DNA of 64,000 nucleotides from Pseudomonas citrullilanati (lineage in GTDB: Bacteria; Pseudomonadota; Gammaproteobacteria; Pseudomonadales; Pseudomonadaceae), in the NCBI RefSeq assembly GCF_030580855.1, contig NZ_JAUQOP010000022.1:1-64000 (forward strand), written 5' to 3'. Each line of letters opens with the position of its first letter. The stretch's first letter is position 1. The notes under the pieces are model-generated. The model did not search any database, was not told the DNA's origin, and saw only the letters and a list, made by a program, of their open reading frames with translations. Shown here in pieces: positions 1 through 8,459 of the stretch. Made by a program: the position numbers and the translations under genes.

Positions 1-53
1 ACATCAACAACTTCAACCACTTGCGCTTCCGATCTCTCGTTAGCGGGAGGCGA

Positions 54-81
54 ATTCTACAGCGTTGTTCGCTGCTGTCAA
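54..81 (-). promoter_or_regulatory. Promoter of an rRNA-type operon (distal copy), reading leftwards
   Basis: On the minus strand a perfect -35 TTGACA (81-76) is followed after 16 bp by -10 TAGAAT (59-54) and a GC-rich stretch beginning TCGCCTCCCGC. The downstream leader resembles what I remember of the pseudomonad rrn leader. The transcribed gene lies outside the window, so the rRNA assignment is an inference from promoter strength, tandem arrangement and leader resemblance. Confidence 0.6.
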
Positions 82-198
82 CACCTCTTTTTCAGCGCTT
101 CCGGACTTCGATGAACTGAAGTCCTGCACTGCCGAAAATCGTTTAACTCATTGAAACTCAAGGAGTTTTCCGTTTCGACTGCGCCGGAAGTGGGGCGA

Positions 199-226
199 AT
201 TATAGACGTCTGGAATCTGCCGTCAA
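199..226 (-). promoter_or_regulatory. Promoter of an rRNA-type operon (proximal copy), reading leftwards
   Basis: On the minus strand TTGACG (226-221), a 16 bp spacer and a perfect TATAAT (204-199) are followed by TCGCCCC, a GC-rich discriminator as in stringently controlled promoters. An A/T-rich segment just upstream of the -35 (about 227-250) could be an UP element. Together with the copy at 54-81 it forms a tandem promoter pair. The remainder of 1-360 shows no coding sequence I can support. Confidence 0.6.
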
Positions 227-360
227 CACTTAATTCAACTTTTCTATCAACCTACAGCACGCCCCTTTAATTTCACCGCTGTATATAGACGGCATACGCC
301 GGAGTGCGCAATATACTGCTCAAATTCATCTCCTGCCTTTATTCTGGACGACCGCTAGCA

Positions 361-1248
361 ATGACCTCCTCTTCTCGCAGCCTGGTAACCACGTTATTCC
401 CGGTTGCCCTGCTCTTAGTAGCCATGGCCTCCATCCAGTCCGGCGCCTCCCTTGCCAAAAGCATGTTCCCGATCGTGGGCGCGCAAGGAACCACCACGCT
501 GCGACTCCTGTTCGCCAGCCTCATCATGCTCATATTATTGCGCCCTTGGCGCGCCAAGCTCACTGTCCAGTCCCTGCGTACCGTGATCGTCTATGGCATG
601 GCCCTGGGCGGCATGAACTTTCTTTTCTATATGTCTGTTCGTACGGTGCCTCTGGGAATCGCCGTGGCGCTGGAATTTACCGGCCCCTTGGCCGTGGCGA
701 TCTACGCGTCGCGGCGGGCAATCGATTTCCTCTGGATTGCCTTGGCGGTGATCGGCCTGCTGCTGTTGATTCCAACAGGCGCTTCCAGCGCCGGCATCGA
801 TCTAGTCGGTGCCGGTTATGCGTTGGGGGCGGGGGTTTGCTGGGCCCTGTACATCCTGTTTGGCCAGAAGGCCGGCGCCGACCATGGCGTGCAGACCGCC
901 GCACTCGGGGTGGTGATCGCGGCGCTGTTCGTCGCCCCGATCGGCATTGTCCACGCAGGAGCCGCGTTGCTGACGCCGGCCCTGATCCCGATCGCCATTG
1001 GCGTCGCCGTATTGTCCACCGCCCTGCCCTACACCCTCGAGATGGTCGCGATGACCCGCATGCCGGCACGCACCTTTGGCACCCTGATGAGCATCGAGCC
1101 CGCCATTGCGGCCATGTCCGGGTTCATCTTCCTTCAGGAGTTTCTGTCCCTGGCCCAATGGGCCGCCATTGCCTGCATCATCCTGGCTTCGGTCGGTGCA
1201 ACGCTGACCATGGACAGCCCGGCAACGCCGGCCGTCGCGGCGGATTGA
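361..1248 (+). CDS. EamA/RhtA-family inner-membrane exporter
   Basis: This 295-residue protein is almost entirely hydrophobic, with about ten membrane helices arranged as two EamA repeats, as in the DMT superfamily threonine/homoserine exporter RhtA. RhtA-type proteins expel amino acids and related metabolites. An in-frame GTG at 304 would add 19 residues, but the ATG at 361 gives the normal family length and an N-terminus that runs straight into the first membrane segment. The gene stands alone and no regulator is adjacent. Substrate cannot be told from sequence. Confidence 0.82.
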   Translation: MTSSSRSLVTTLFPVALLLVAMASIQSGASLAKSMFPIVGAQGTTTLRLLFASLIMLILLRPWRAKLTVQSLRTVIVYGMALGGMNFLFYMSVRTVPLGIAVALEFTGPLAVAIYASRRAIDFLWIALAVIGLLLLIPTGASSAGIDLVGAGYALGAGVCWALYILFGQKAGADHGVQTAALGVVIAALFVAPIGIVHAGAALLTPALIPIAIGVAVLSTALPYTLEMVAMTRMPARTFGTLMSIEPAIAAMSGFIFLQEFLSLAQWAAIACIILASVGATLTMDSPATPAVAAD

Positions 1249-1415
1249 AGCAGAACTTAACGAAGGTCTGGCATTTGCCGCGCATTTAGGCCATGTTTAG
1301 GCGCGTAACCTAATGTCAGACATGGATTTTTCATACAGGACGTCATGAACGCTTCAAACGCAGGCGAACGCAACCGTACGTGGGCATGAGATCCACGACG
1401 GTGTTAAGGACGGGA

Positions 1416-1697
1416 ATGAAACGAATTTTGATAGTGATCGCCGTACTGGCCATTGCAGGCTGCGCGGCGACAACCAAGACTGAAGTCAAGCGCGGTAAAA
1501 AAGGCCTGCACATCAATTGCTCCGGCCTTTCCTCTTCCTGGGATCAATGCGCCGCCAGCGCCGCCAACTCCTGCGCCCCCAAAGGCTACAAGGTCATCGC
1601 CAAGTCAGGTGATGCCGTGGAGGAACCTGGGGACTATCCCTTCGGGCTCAACCCCGCCGGCTATACCAGCCGTAGCATGATCGTGATCTGCAAGTAA
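1416..1697 (+). CDS. Small lipoprotein of unknown function
   Basis: A 93-residue product begins MKRILIVIAVLAIAGC, a signal peptide ending in a lipobox with Cys16 as the expected lipidated residue. The mature part is polar and contains several further cysteines, including one in the last two residues, so disulfides are possible in the periplasm. An upstream in-frame start at 1380 exists, but AAGGA at 1406-1410 sits five bases before the ATG at 1416 and the signal peptide begins there. I do not recognise a named family beyond short pseudomonad lipoproteins. Confidence 0.68.
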   Translation: MKRILIVIAVLAIAGCAATTKTEVKRGKKGLHINCSGLSSSWDQCAASAANSCAPKGYKVIAKSGDAVEEPGDYPFGLNPAGYTSRSMIVICK

Positions 1698-1702
1698 CCA
1701 CG

Positions 1703-2266
1703 TCAGTCGAGCCCGGCCAGTCGCCGGGTGATTTCGTCATGGCTGGACTCGAGGACCGCCTGCTGGACCTCAGGTGCAGCCATCATCCGCGCGACAACCA
1801 GCGCTCCTACGCATTGGGACAGGATGGCCCAGGCCAGAGCGTCACTTCCCAGTACCTGTGCCCAACTTTCCTGCAAGCGACAGACCCACGTTTGCGCCAC
1901 CTCCCTCACCTGCTCATCCGATCGCGCAATCTCGGCGCCCAGCACTGGCAATGCACAACCTACTTCGGGTTGCTCGACATGGCTCATGCTCAGATAGTGC
2001 TTGAGACAACGCTTCAACTTTGCCTGGTCCATGGCACCGTCGCCCGCCAAACGGTCCAGGCTATGGGCCAGTTCACGCTCGACGATGGCCTTGAAAAGCT
2101 CGTCCTTGGACGAGAAGTGACTGTAGAACGCCCCACCGCTCAAGCCGATCGCTTTCATCAGACCATCAACGCCCACTGTGGAAAACCCCAACGTCTTGGC
2201 GGATGCGGCACTGCTGGCGAGCAGTTTCTCTCGGGTTTCCATCTTGTGATTGGCTGAATAACGCAT
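1703..2266 (-). CDS. TetR-family transcriptional regulator
   Basis: The 187-residue protein has a TetR N-terminal helix-turn-helix at about residues 10-57 (KAIGLSGGAFYSHFSSKDEL is the recognition-helix region) and a variable helical ligand domain after it. It is divergent from the SDR gene at 2356, and two copies of a 13-bp operator-like sequence lie between them at 2313-2340, so it most likely represses itself and the SDR/isomerase pair. The inducer is unknown; C-terminal domains of this family bind small hydrophobic or electrophilic molecules. Confidence 0.85.
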   Translation of the reverse strand: MRYSANHKMETREKLLASSAASAKTLGFSTVGVDGLMKAIGLSGGAFYSHFSSKDELFKAIVERELAHSLDRLAGDGAMDQAKLKRCLKHYLSMSHVEQPEVGCALPVLGAEIARSDEQVREVAQTWVCRLQESWAQVLGSDALAWAILSQCVGALVVARMMAAPEVQQAVLESSHDEITRRLAGLD

Positions 2267-2312
2267 GGTCCTGCCCCTGATTGCTCACCTTGACGCTCGC
2301 CGGATCTTAGCA

Positions 2313-2340
2313 TAACGTCCGTTTAGCTAACGATCGTTTA
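2313..2340. promoter_or_regulatory. Tandem operator for the TetR regulator
   Basis: TAACGTCCGTTTA (2313-2325) and TAACGATCGTTTA (2328-2340) are two near-identical, near-palindromic 13-mers 15 bp apart centre to centre. They lie between the divergent TetR gene and the SDR gene, ending 15 bp before the SDR start codon. The shape (inverted AACG/CGTT repeated on one helical face region) is what TetR dimers commonly bind. Confidence 0.65.
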
Positions 2341-2355
2341 CCAATGAGGCTGATC

Positions 2356-3084
2356 ATGAATAACAACAAGGTTGTACTGGTGGTGGGCGCGGGCGACGCG
2401 ACGGGCGGGGCGATCGCCCGGCGTTTCGCACAGGAAGGTTTCGTCGCGTGTGTCACCCGCCGCAGTGCCGATAAGCTCGAGCCGTTGGTTGAGGAGATCC
2501 GCGCCCAGGGCGGCGAGGCCCATGGCTTCGCCTGCGATGCTCGCAAAGAGGACGATGTCATTGCCCTGGTCGAGCAGATCGAGACCCAGATCGGTCCGAT
2601 CGAAGCCTTCGTGTTCAATATCGGCGCCAACGTTCCCTGCAGCATCCTCGAAGAAACCGCCCGCAAGTACTTCAAGATCTGGGAGATGGCCTGCTTCTCG
2701 GGTTTCCTCAATGCGCGGGAAGTGGCCAAGCGCATGGTCATGCGCCAGCGCGGAACGATCCTGTTCACCGGGGCGACGGCAGGATTGCGTGGGGCTTCAG
2801 GGTTCGCCGCGTTCGCGGGGGCCAAGCATGGCATTCGGGCACTGGCCCAGAGCATGGCACGGGAACTGGGGCCGATGAATATTCACGTGGCCCACGTGGT
2901 GGTGGACGGTGCCATCGACACAGACTTCATTCGCGACAATTTTCCGGAGAAATACGCGACCAAGGATCAGGATGGCATCCTGGACCCTGGACACATTGCC
3001 GACAACTATTGGTACCTGCACAGCCAGCCGCGCGACGCCTGGACCTTCGAACTGGACCTGCGTCCCTGGAACGAACGCTGGTAA
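2356..3084 (+). CDS. Atypical SDR-family oxidoreductase lacking the catalytic Tyr
   Basis: A 242-residue Rossmann protein with the nucleotide-binding glycine motif GAGDATGG near residues 11-18. The position of the SDR YxxxK motif reads F153-A-G-A-K157, so the catalytic tyrosine is phenylalanine while the lysine is kept; the usual catalytic serine is also not obvious (TGATAG). I remember other bacterial SDRs with this Phe form, so it may be a subfamily trait. The start at 2356 is chosen over the ATG at 2344 because GAGG at 2347-2350 is well spaced for it. It is likely co-transcribed with the isomerase 33 bp downstream and repressed by the divergent TetR. Confidence 0.75.
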   Translation: MNNNKVVLVVGAGDATGGAIARRFAQEGFVACVTRRSADKLEPLVEEIRAQGGEAHGFACDARKEDDVIALVEQIETQIGPIEAFVFNIGANVPCSILEETARKYFKIWEMACFSGFLNAREVAKRMVMRQRGTILFTGATAGLRGASGFAAFAGAKHGIRALAQSMARELGPMNIHVAHVVVDGAIDTDFIRDNFPEKYATKDQDGILDPGHIADNYWYLHSQPRDAWTFELDLRPWNERW

Positions 3085-3117
3085 CCCCTTCCGTAAAACA
3101 ACAAGAGCGCAGCGCCC

Positions 3118-3708
3118 ATGAGCAAATCGGTGGAGTTCTACTTCGATCTCGGCAGCCCGGCCACCTACCTGGCCCATACCCAATTGCCGACCCTGTGTGC
3201 AGAGACAGGCAGCCAGCTGATCTATCGCCCGATGCTGTTGGGTGGCGTGTTCAAGGCAACCGGCAATGCGTCCCCAGCGACGATCCCCGCCAAGGGTCGC
3301 TACATGTTCGAAGACCTGAATCGCTTCGCCAAGCGATACGGCGTCGCGTTCAAGCTCCCTCCCTATTTCCCGATCAATACGCTGTTACTGATGCGCGCCG
3401 TCACTGGCATTCAACTGCGCCAGCCCGAGCGTTTCGAAGCCTTTATCGATTGCCTGTTCCGCGCGCTGTGGGTGGACGCACGCAACCTCAATGATTCGGC
3501 AACGGTGGCGGCCGTATTGGCTGAAGGCGGTTTCGACCCTGAGTACGTGCTGGCCCTGACCACCGATGAGCAGGTCAAGCAAGCGCTCAAGACAACCACC
3601 GAAACCGCCATTGAACGGGGCGTGTTCGGGGCCCCGAGCATGTTCGTCGACAACGTGTTGTACTTCGGCCAGGATCGGCTGGACTTCCTCCGTGAGGCCC
3701 TGGGCTGA
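3118..3708 (+). CDS. DsbA-like 2-hydroxychromene-2-carboxylate isomerase family protein
   Basis: The 196-residue protein begins with the thioredoxin-fold strand and FDLGSPATYLA, the signature of the kappa-class GST/HCCA isomerase family, and ends with GVFGAPSMFVDNVLYFGQDRL, the conserved cis-Pro and C-terminal region of that family. Characterised members use glutathione to isomerise chromene carboxylates in naphthalene breakdown. Here it follows an SDR under a TetR switch, with no other aromatic catabolic genes, so a general glutathione-dependent isomerase or detoxifying role is more likely than naphthalene use. Confidence 0.8.
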   Translation: MSKSVEFYFDLGSPATYLAHTQLPTLCAETGSQLIYRPMLLGGVFKATGNASPATIPAKGRYMFEDLNRFAKRYGVAFKLPPYFPINTLLLMRAVTGIQLRQPERFEAFIDCLFRALWVDARNLNDSATVAAVLAEGGFDPEYVLALTTDEQVKQALKTTTETAIERGVFGAPSMFVDNVLYFGQDRLDFLREALG

Positions 3709-3717
3709 TCCCGCGGG

Positions 3718-5526
3718 TCAGATGGCCACGGTCCGCTCGTTGAGCCACTGCAGCGCAGCCCCTTCCAGCAACGGGCTCAACCGACGCCGGACCTCGGCGT
3801 GGTAGGCGTTGAACCAGTCCTTTTCCTCCTGGGTCAGCAACGATGGTTCCAGGCAGCGGGTGTCGATCGGGCACAGGGTCAGGGTTTCGAATTCGAGGAA
3901 CTCGCCGAACTCGCTGCTTCCCGCCTCGCGGTTCAACGCCAGGTTCTCGATGCGCACGCCCCAGCGACCGGGACGATAGGTTCCCGGCTCGATCGAGGTG
4001 ATCATGCCCGCTTGCATCGCCGTTTGCGGCGTGGCCGCGGCCTGGTAGGCAATCACCTGGGGACCTTCGTGGACGTTGAGGAAATACCCCACCCCATGGC
4101 CGGTGCCGTGGCCGTAATCGACCTGCTCGGCCCAGATCGGCGCGCGGGCGATGGCATCCAGCAACGGCGACAGGATGCCCCGCGGAAACCTGGCCCGGGA
4201 CAGAGCGATGACCCCCTTGAGCACCCGCGTGCAGTCACGCTTCTGTTCGGCGGTGGGGGTTCCGACCGGCACCATGCGGGTGATATCGGTGGTGCCGCCG
4301 AGGTACTGTCCGCCGGAATCGATCAGCAGCAGCCCGTCACCTTCGATGACCGCATGGGCCTGCGGCGTGGCGTGGTAATGCGGCATCGCGCCGTTGGCAT
4401 TGAAGGCGGCAATGGTATTGAAGCTCAGCGAGACATAATCCGGCCGACGCGTACGGGCCGCGGTCAACTGCTCATCGATGGTCAGTTCGGTTATGCGCTC
4501 GCGCCCCCAGACCGCTTCCAGCCAGGCGAAGAACTCACAGAGCGCCGCACCGTCCTGCTCCATGGCCTGGCGGATGTGTTCGGCGTCGGCCAGGCTCTTG
4601 CGGGATTTGGCCAGCGTCGTCGGGTTGAGCCCCTCGACCAGCTTCACGTCATCGCCCAGGTTATCCAGCAGCCCAACCGTGACCCGCGCCGGATCGACCA
4701 GCAGGCTCGCCCCGCCCGGCACCTCACGCAATGCGGCCGCCGCTTCGCTGTAGTCACGCAGCGACACCCCATCCTGCTCGAGCACGGCGCGCAGCCCTGC
4801 GTCCACCTTGTCCAGGGCCACGAACAGCGTGGCCTGTCGCTGGTTGATCAAGGCGAAGGAAACGAACACCGGGTTGAACGACACATCGGCGCCGCGCAGG
4901 TTGAACAGCCAGGCGATGTCATCCAGCGTGGCGATGAAATGCCAGTCGGCGCCGCGTTCCGTGAGGGCCTCGCGCAACTTGGCAAGCTTCTCTACGCGGT
5001 TGACGGTCGCCTGGGGCGGAAGGTGCGCGTAGACCGGTTGATTGGGCAGGCTCGGGCGATCGGTCCAGACTTCGTCGAGCAGGTCGATGTCCGTGCGCAA
5101 CCGCGCGCCACGTTCCGCCAGCTTGCTGCCCAGGGTCCGGGCCGACGCCACGGCCATCACCGCGCCGTCCACCGCCACTACCCCACCTTCGGGGGTTTGT
5201 TCGGCGAGCCAATCCAGGGGGCCGGGTTGGCCCGGGATCAGCTTGACCAGCTCGATACCGCTGCCTTCCAGCTCCTGGGTCGCCTGTTCCCAATAACGGC
5301 TGTCAGCCCAGACGCCGGCAAAACCCGCCGTCACGATCAACGTGCCCACTGAACCATGGAACCCCGACAACCATTGTCGTCCCTGCCAGTAGCCCGGCAG
5401 GTATTCCGACAGATGCGGGTCGGCCGATGGCACCAACAGCGCGTGGATGCCCTGCTGATTCATCCGTTGGCGAATTCGGGCCAGGCGCTGGGGAACCAGT
5501 CCAGGGGTCAAGGGCTCGGTGCTCAT
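3718..5526 (-). CDS. Aminopeptidase P family (Xaa-Pro aminopeptidase, M24B)
   Basis: At 602 residues this is the long, three-domain form of aminopeptidase P: two creatinase-like N-terminal domains and a C-terminal pita-bread catalytic domain. The metal ligands are visible in order: LIDSGG with TTDITR, GHGTGHGVG and VHEGP, SIEPGTY and GVRIENL. It removes an N-terminal residue preceding proline and is expected to be cytoplasmic, as there is no signal peptide. It lies 49 bp downstream of the cysteine desulfurase gene on the same strand, so the two may share a transcript. Confidence 0.9.
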   Translation of the reverse strand: MSTEPLTPGLVPQRLARIRQRMNQQGIHALLVPSADPHLSEYLPGYWQGRQWLSGFHGSVGTLIVTAGFAGVWADSRYWEQATQELEGSGIELVKLIPGQPGPLDWLAEQTPEGGVVAVDGAVMAVASARTLGSKLAERGARLRTDIDLLDEVWTDRPSLPNQPVYAHLPPQATVNRVEKLAKLREALTERGADWHFIATLDDIAWLFNLRGADVSFNPVFVSFALINQRQATLFVALDKVDAGLRAVLEQDGVSLRDYSEAAAALREVPGGASLLVDPARVTVGLLDNLGDDVKLVEGLNPTTLAKSRKSLADAEHIRQAMEQDGAALCEFFAWLEAVWGRERITELTIDEQLTAARTRRPDYVSLSFNTIAAFNANGAMPHYHATPQAHAVIEGDGLLLIDSGGQYLGGTTDITRMVPVGTPTAEQKRDCTRVLKGVIALSRARFPRGILSPLLDAIARAPIWAEQVDYGHGTGHGVGYFLNVHEGPQVIAYQAAATPQTAMQAGMITSIEPGTYRPGRWGVRIENLALNREAGSSEFGEFLEFETLTLCPIDTRCLEPSLLTQEEKDWFNAYHAEVRRRLSPLLEGAALQWLNERTVAI

Positions 5527-5575
5527 CGTTTCTCCTGCTCATTGATATTGTTGTTCGATGCCGAAGACACTCGGC

Positions 5576-6742
5576 TCATGGGGTGGTGGCCCAGAACGCC
5601 GGCGCTGTCGCGCAGGCGGCCTTGATCAGCCGTACCGCCTCGTCGATGTCCTGTTCGGTGGTAAAGCGCCCCAGGCTCAGGCGAATGGTTCGACCGGCCG
5701 CGCGCGCATCATGCCCCAGGGCCAGCAGCACGTGGGACGGCGTGTTATGCGCCGAATTGCAGGCCGAGGTCGCGGAAAAGGCCATCGACGCGCCCAGTGC
5801 GGCCGGGTCGAACGTCCCTTCATGGAACGTCAGGCTCAATGTGTGGGGAATCCGCCGGGTCGCGCTGCCGTTGATACAGACTCCGGGCAAGGCCAGCAGC
5901 GGTTCCAGCAAACGATTGCGCAACCGGGCGATCTTGGCCAGCTCGTCGTCGAACGCCTGGGCGGCCAGTTCGAAGGCCGCGCCCATGGCAGCGATCTGGT
6001 GGGTCGCCAGGGTCCCGGAACGCAGGCCGCCCTCGTGTCCGCCACCATGGATCTGCGCCGACAGCCGCGGTCGGGCACGATCGCCAACGTAGAGTGCGCC
6101 AATGCCCTTGGGGCCGTAGATCTTGTGGGCGGAAAAAGACATCAGGTCCACCGGCCAGCGGGCCAGGTCGATCTGCACCTTGCCCGCGCCCTGGGCGGCG
6201 TCGACATGGAACAGCGCACCGTGCTCGCGCACGATCTGTCCCGTGGCGACGATGTCATTGACGGTGCCCAACTCGTTGTTCACCAGCATCAGCGACACCA
6301 GGAAAGTGTCCTCGCGCAATGCTTCGCGAACCGCTTGCGGGTCGATCAGCCCCTCGGCGTCCGGCGCCAGCCAAGTGACCTCGACACCGAATTCCTCGAG
6401 CTGTCGCGCCGTGTCGAGAATCGCCTTGTGTTCGATCAGGCTGGTAATGACATGGCCGCCACTCCCGCCGCGGGCCTGGGCCACGCCCTTGAGGGCCAGG
6501 TTGTTGGATTCGGTGGCGCCGGAGGTCCAGACGACCTGCTCGGGTCGGGCTCCCACCAGTTGCGCCACTTGCTGGCGGGCCCGTTCGACCGAACGACGGG
6601 CCGCCTGGCCGAAAGCATGGGAGCTGGAAGCCGGGTTGCCGAAGTTACCGTCGAAGCCGAGACACTCGACCATGACCTGTATGACCCGCTCATCAACCGG
6701 GGTGGTGGCGGCGTAATCGAAATATAGCGGACGTTTATTCAT
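5576..6742 (-). CDS. Cysteine desulfurase (NifS/IscS class)
   Basis: A 388-residue PLP enzyme with the fold-type I layout: YFDYAATTP at the N-terminus, GATESNN near residue 76, HVDAAQG with the PLP-ring Asp181, and SFSAHKIYGPKG carrying the Schiff-base Lys207. The catalytic loop reads SATSACNSA with Cys329, so the persulfide cysteine is present. It is not next to iscR, iscU, hscBA or fdx, so it is an additional desulfurase rather than the housekeeping IscS. The neighbour in the same direction is an aminopeptidase P. Confidence 0.87.
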   Translation of the reverse strand: MNKRPLYFDYAATTPVDERVIQVMVECLGFDGNFGNPASSSHAFGQAARRSVERARQQVAQLVGARPEQVVWTSGATESNNLALKGVAQARGGSGGHVITSLIEHKAILDTARQLEEFGVEVTWLAPDAEGLIDPQAVREALREDTFLVSLMLVNNELGTVNDIVATGQIVREHGALFHVDAAQGAGKVQIDLARWPVDLMSFSAHKIYGPKGIGALYVGDRARPRLSAQIHGGGHEGGLRSGTLATHQIAAMGAAFELAAQAFDDELAKIARLRNRLLEPLLALPGVCINGSATRRIPHTLSLTFHEGTFDPAALGASMAFSATSACNSAHNTPSHVLLALGHDARAAGRTIRLSLGRFTTEQDIDEAVRLIKAACATAPAFWATTP

Positions 6743-6901
6743 GGGAAACTCGCAGAGCCTGCTCCGGGATCAGGCGCCCTCGTTGGATTCGAGACAAGCA
6801 ATACCTGATCGAAGACCTTAAAGAAGTCGGACTTCATTTAAAAGTGCGTAGGAACGCTCCTGAACAGCGAGCTTAGCAGGCCTCGCGCCCAAGCTCAGCC
6901 C

Positions 6902-7516
6902 TCAACTGATGCTTTCGAGCAACAGCGGATACAACGAAGCGACCAGCAACAGTGCCATGCCCCAGTTGAACAGGCGCAGCCAGCGACGATCACGCAACAG
7001 GTTGCGCAGCAGGCTGCCGCAAATCACCCAGAGGCTGACGCTCGGCAGGTTGATCAAGGCAAATACCGCCGCGATCACCACCACGTTGAGGAAATAGCCT
7101 TGGAGCGGCGTGTAGGTGCTGATGGCGCCGATGGCCATGATCCAGGCCTTTGGGTTGACCCACTGGAAGGCCGCCGCGCCCCAGTAGCTGATCGGCGTGT
7201 TCTCGCCTGGCTGGCTTTCGGAAACCGGGCCGGAATGGGCGATTTTCCATGCCAGGTACAACAGGTACGCCGCCCCGATGTAGCGCAGCGCGGTGTAGAG
7301 CAAAGGGTACGCCTGGAATACGGCGCCGAGGCCAAGGCCTACCGCCAGCACCAGGGAAAAGAAGCCGCAAGTGATGCCCAGCATGTGGGGGATGGTGCGG
7401 TTGAAACCGAAGTTGACCCCCGAAGCCAATAACATGGTGTTGTTGGGGCCCGGCGTGATCGAGGTCACCAGGGCAAACAGGGCGAAGCCCAGCAAGAGGT
7501 CGAGCGAAAGGGTCAT
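6902..7516 (-). CDS. LysE/RhtB-family amino-acid exporter
   Basis: The 204-residue protein has about six membrane helices and the family motif TPGPNNTMLLASG near residues 21-33, typical of LysE/RhtB exporters that eject amino acids or their analogues. The ATG at 7516 places the first helix at once, as expected. It is a single gene with its own intergenic regions; no LysR-type partner is next to it. The substrate cannot be predicted. Confidence 0.85.
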   Translation of the reverse strand: MTLSLDLLLGFALFALVTSITPGPNNTMLLASGVNFGFNRTIPHMLGITCGFFSLVLAVGLGLGAVFQAYPLLYTALRYIGAAYLLYLAWKIAHSGPVSESQPGENTPISYWGAAAFQWVNPKAWIMAIGAISTYTPLQGYFLNVVVIAAVFALINLPSVSLWVICGSLLRNLLRDRRWLRLFNWGMALLLVASLYPLLLESIS

Positions 7517-7618
7517 GTGAAGTCAGTCCATCGGGGTGGTCAGTCAAGTCATGACCCTACCCCACGTCCTGGCGCAAACCCATGGACAGTTGGGCAAAAC
7601 TTCGAGCGGTACAGTCCT

Positions 7619-7885
7619 TCAGCTTGACCGACCGGGCACCTGCACGCCCAACTCCGCGCTCATTTCGCCCTGGTCGTCGAAACCGACATTTTTTTGCGCA
7701 GTGCCGAGCAACTCGGTCTTCTTGGCATGGTATTCGTCGAACGACAGGCCCCGGCGGTTCAACGCCTCCAGGGCCAGCTCGCGGGTTTCGTCCGCACTGT
7801 AGGGGCGCAGCTCCGGGAAGGAACTGGCGCAACCGCTCAGTAAGGTGACAGTCGACAGCAACAAAACGGCAAGGGTACGGTTCAT
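7619..7885 (-). CDS. Small lipoprotein of unknown function
   Basis: An 88-residue protein starting MNRTLAVLLLSTVTLLSGC, a classic type II signal peptide with the lipidated Cys at residue 19. The mature part is charged and helical (SADETRELALEALNRRGLSF...). A longer reading from 7924 is possible, but the signal peptide begins at 7885. Expected in the outer-membrane or inner-membrane periplasmic face. Function unknown; it lies next to the SoxR-linked monooxygenase on the same strand with a gap of about 117 bp. Confidence 0.7.
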   Translation of the reverse strand: MNRTLAVLLLSTVTLLSGCASSFPELRPYSADETRELALEALNRRGLSFDEYHAKKTELLGTAQKNVGFDDQGEMSAELGVQVPGRSS

Positions 7886-8002
7886 GGCAAGTGTCCAAAT
7901 GTTCTGGCGTTGGGCGATGAACAAAGGCTACTCGCCGGCCCTGCCGGGCAGAAATCAACCCTCTCGATAGTGGGTATCGCATCCTCGAATCGACCGTTGC
8001 GC

Positions 8003-8362
8003 TTAACCGACCAACTGGCAATGCAAGTCGTTGTCCAGGCTGCGCTCGATGTCGCACAGCACCTCGAACGAGCCGAACTTGACCGCCTTCGCCCGGTAAA
8101 CCAGCCCCCAGAAGTCCTGCCCGCCGGTCTCGATGCTTCGAAACGCCGCTTCGCCCGCCTCGCGGGTTTGCCACTGCAAATAGTTGAGCACCCGCCGACC
8201 GTCCTCGCTGGCCTGGATACTCGCCCTGAGAAAGCCTTGATGGTCACGGGCCAGGCGTTCGGTCTGCCGCGACAACGCCGTGACCAGCGCCTGCTGCCAT
8301 TGCGGCTCGATGTTGAATTCCATCAGTTGAGTGAAACTGCGATTGTGCCTAGGCGTTTGCAT
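8003..8362 (-). CDS. Antibiotic-biosynthesis-monooxygenase (ABM) domain protein, SoxR-linked
   Basis: The 119-residue product has one ABM-type ferredoxin-like domain: QLMEFNIEP strand, the helix with LARDHQGFLRASI, and VLNYLQWQTREAGEAAF, which match the pattern of small heme-free monooxygenases and quinone-forming enzymes. The start at 8362 is preferred to upstream in-frame starts because the domain begins there. It is divergent from soxR with a SoxR box in its promoter. The same pairing is known in P. aeruginosa (soxR next to PA2274, a SoxR-induced gene), so induction by redox-cycling dyes or phenazines is expected. Confidence 0.8.
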   Translation of the reverse strand: MQTPRHNRSFTQLMEFNIEPQWQQALVTALSRQTERLARDHQGFLRASIQASEDGRRVLNYLQWQTREAGEAAFRSIETGGQDFWGLVYRAKAVKFGSFEVLCDIERSLDNDLHCQLVG

Positions 8363-8411
8363 GAAAGGTCCCCGCTGCGTGTAAGGCGGATCTTGCGATC
8401 CGAAGGCCTGC

Positions 8412-8442
8412 AGGGTAAAACCTCTAGTTAAGTCAAGGTCAA
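8412..8442 (-). promoter_or_regulatory. SoxR-controlled promoter of the ABM monooxygenase
   Basis: On the minus strand, -35 TTGACC (8442-8437) and -10 TACCCT (8417-8412) are separated by 19 bp, the overlong spacer of MerR-family activated promoters. The spacer region holds the dyad CCTCTAGTTAAGTCAAGG (plus strand 8421-8438), close to the known SoxR box CCTCAAGTTAACTTGAGG. Oxidised SoxR would untwist this promoter. Confidence 0.85.
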
Positions 8443-8459
8443 GCGATGAATTCAGGCAC

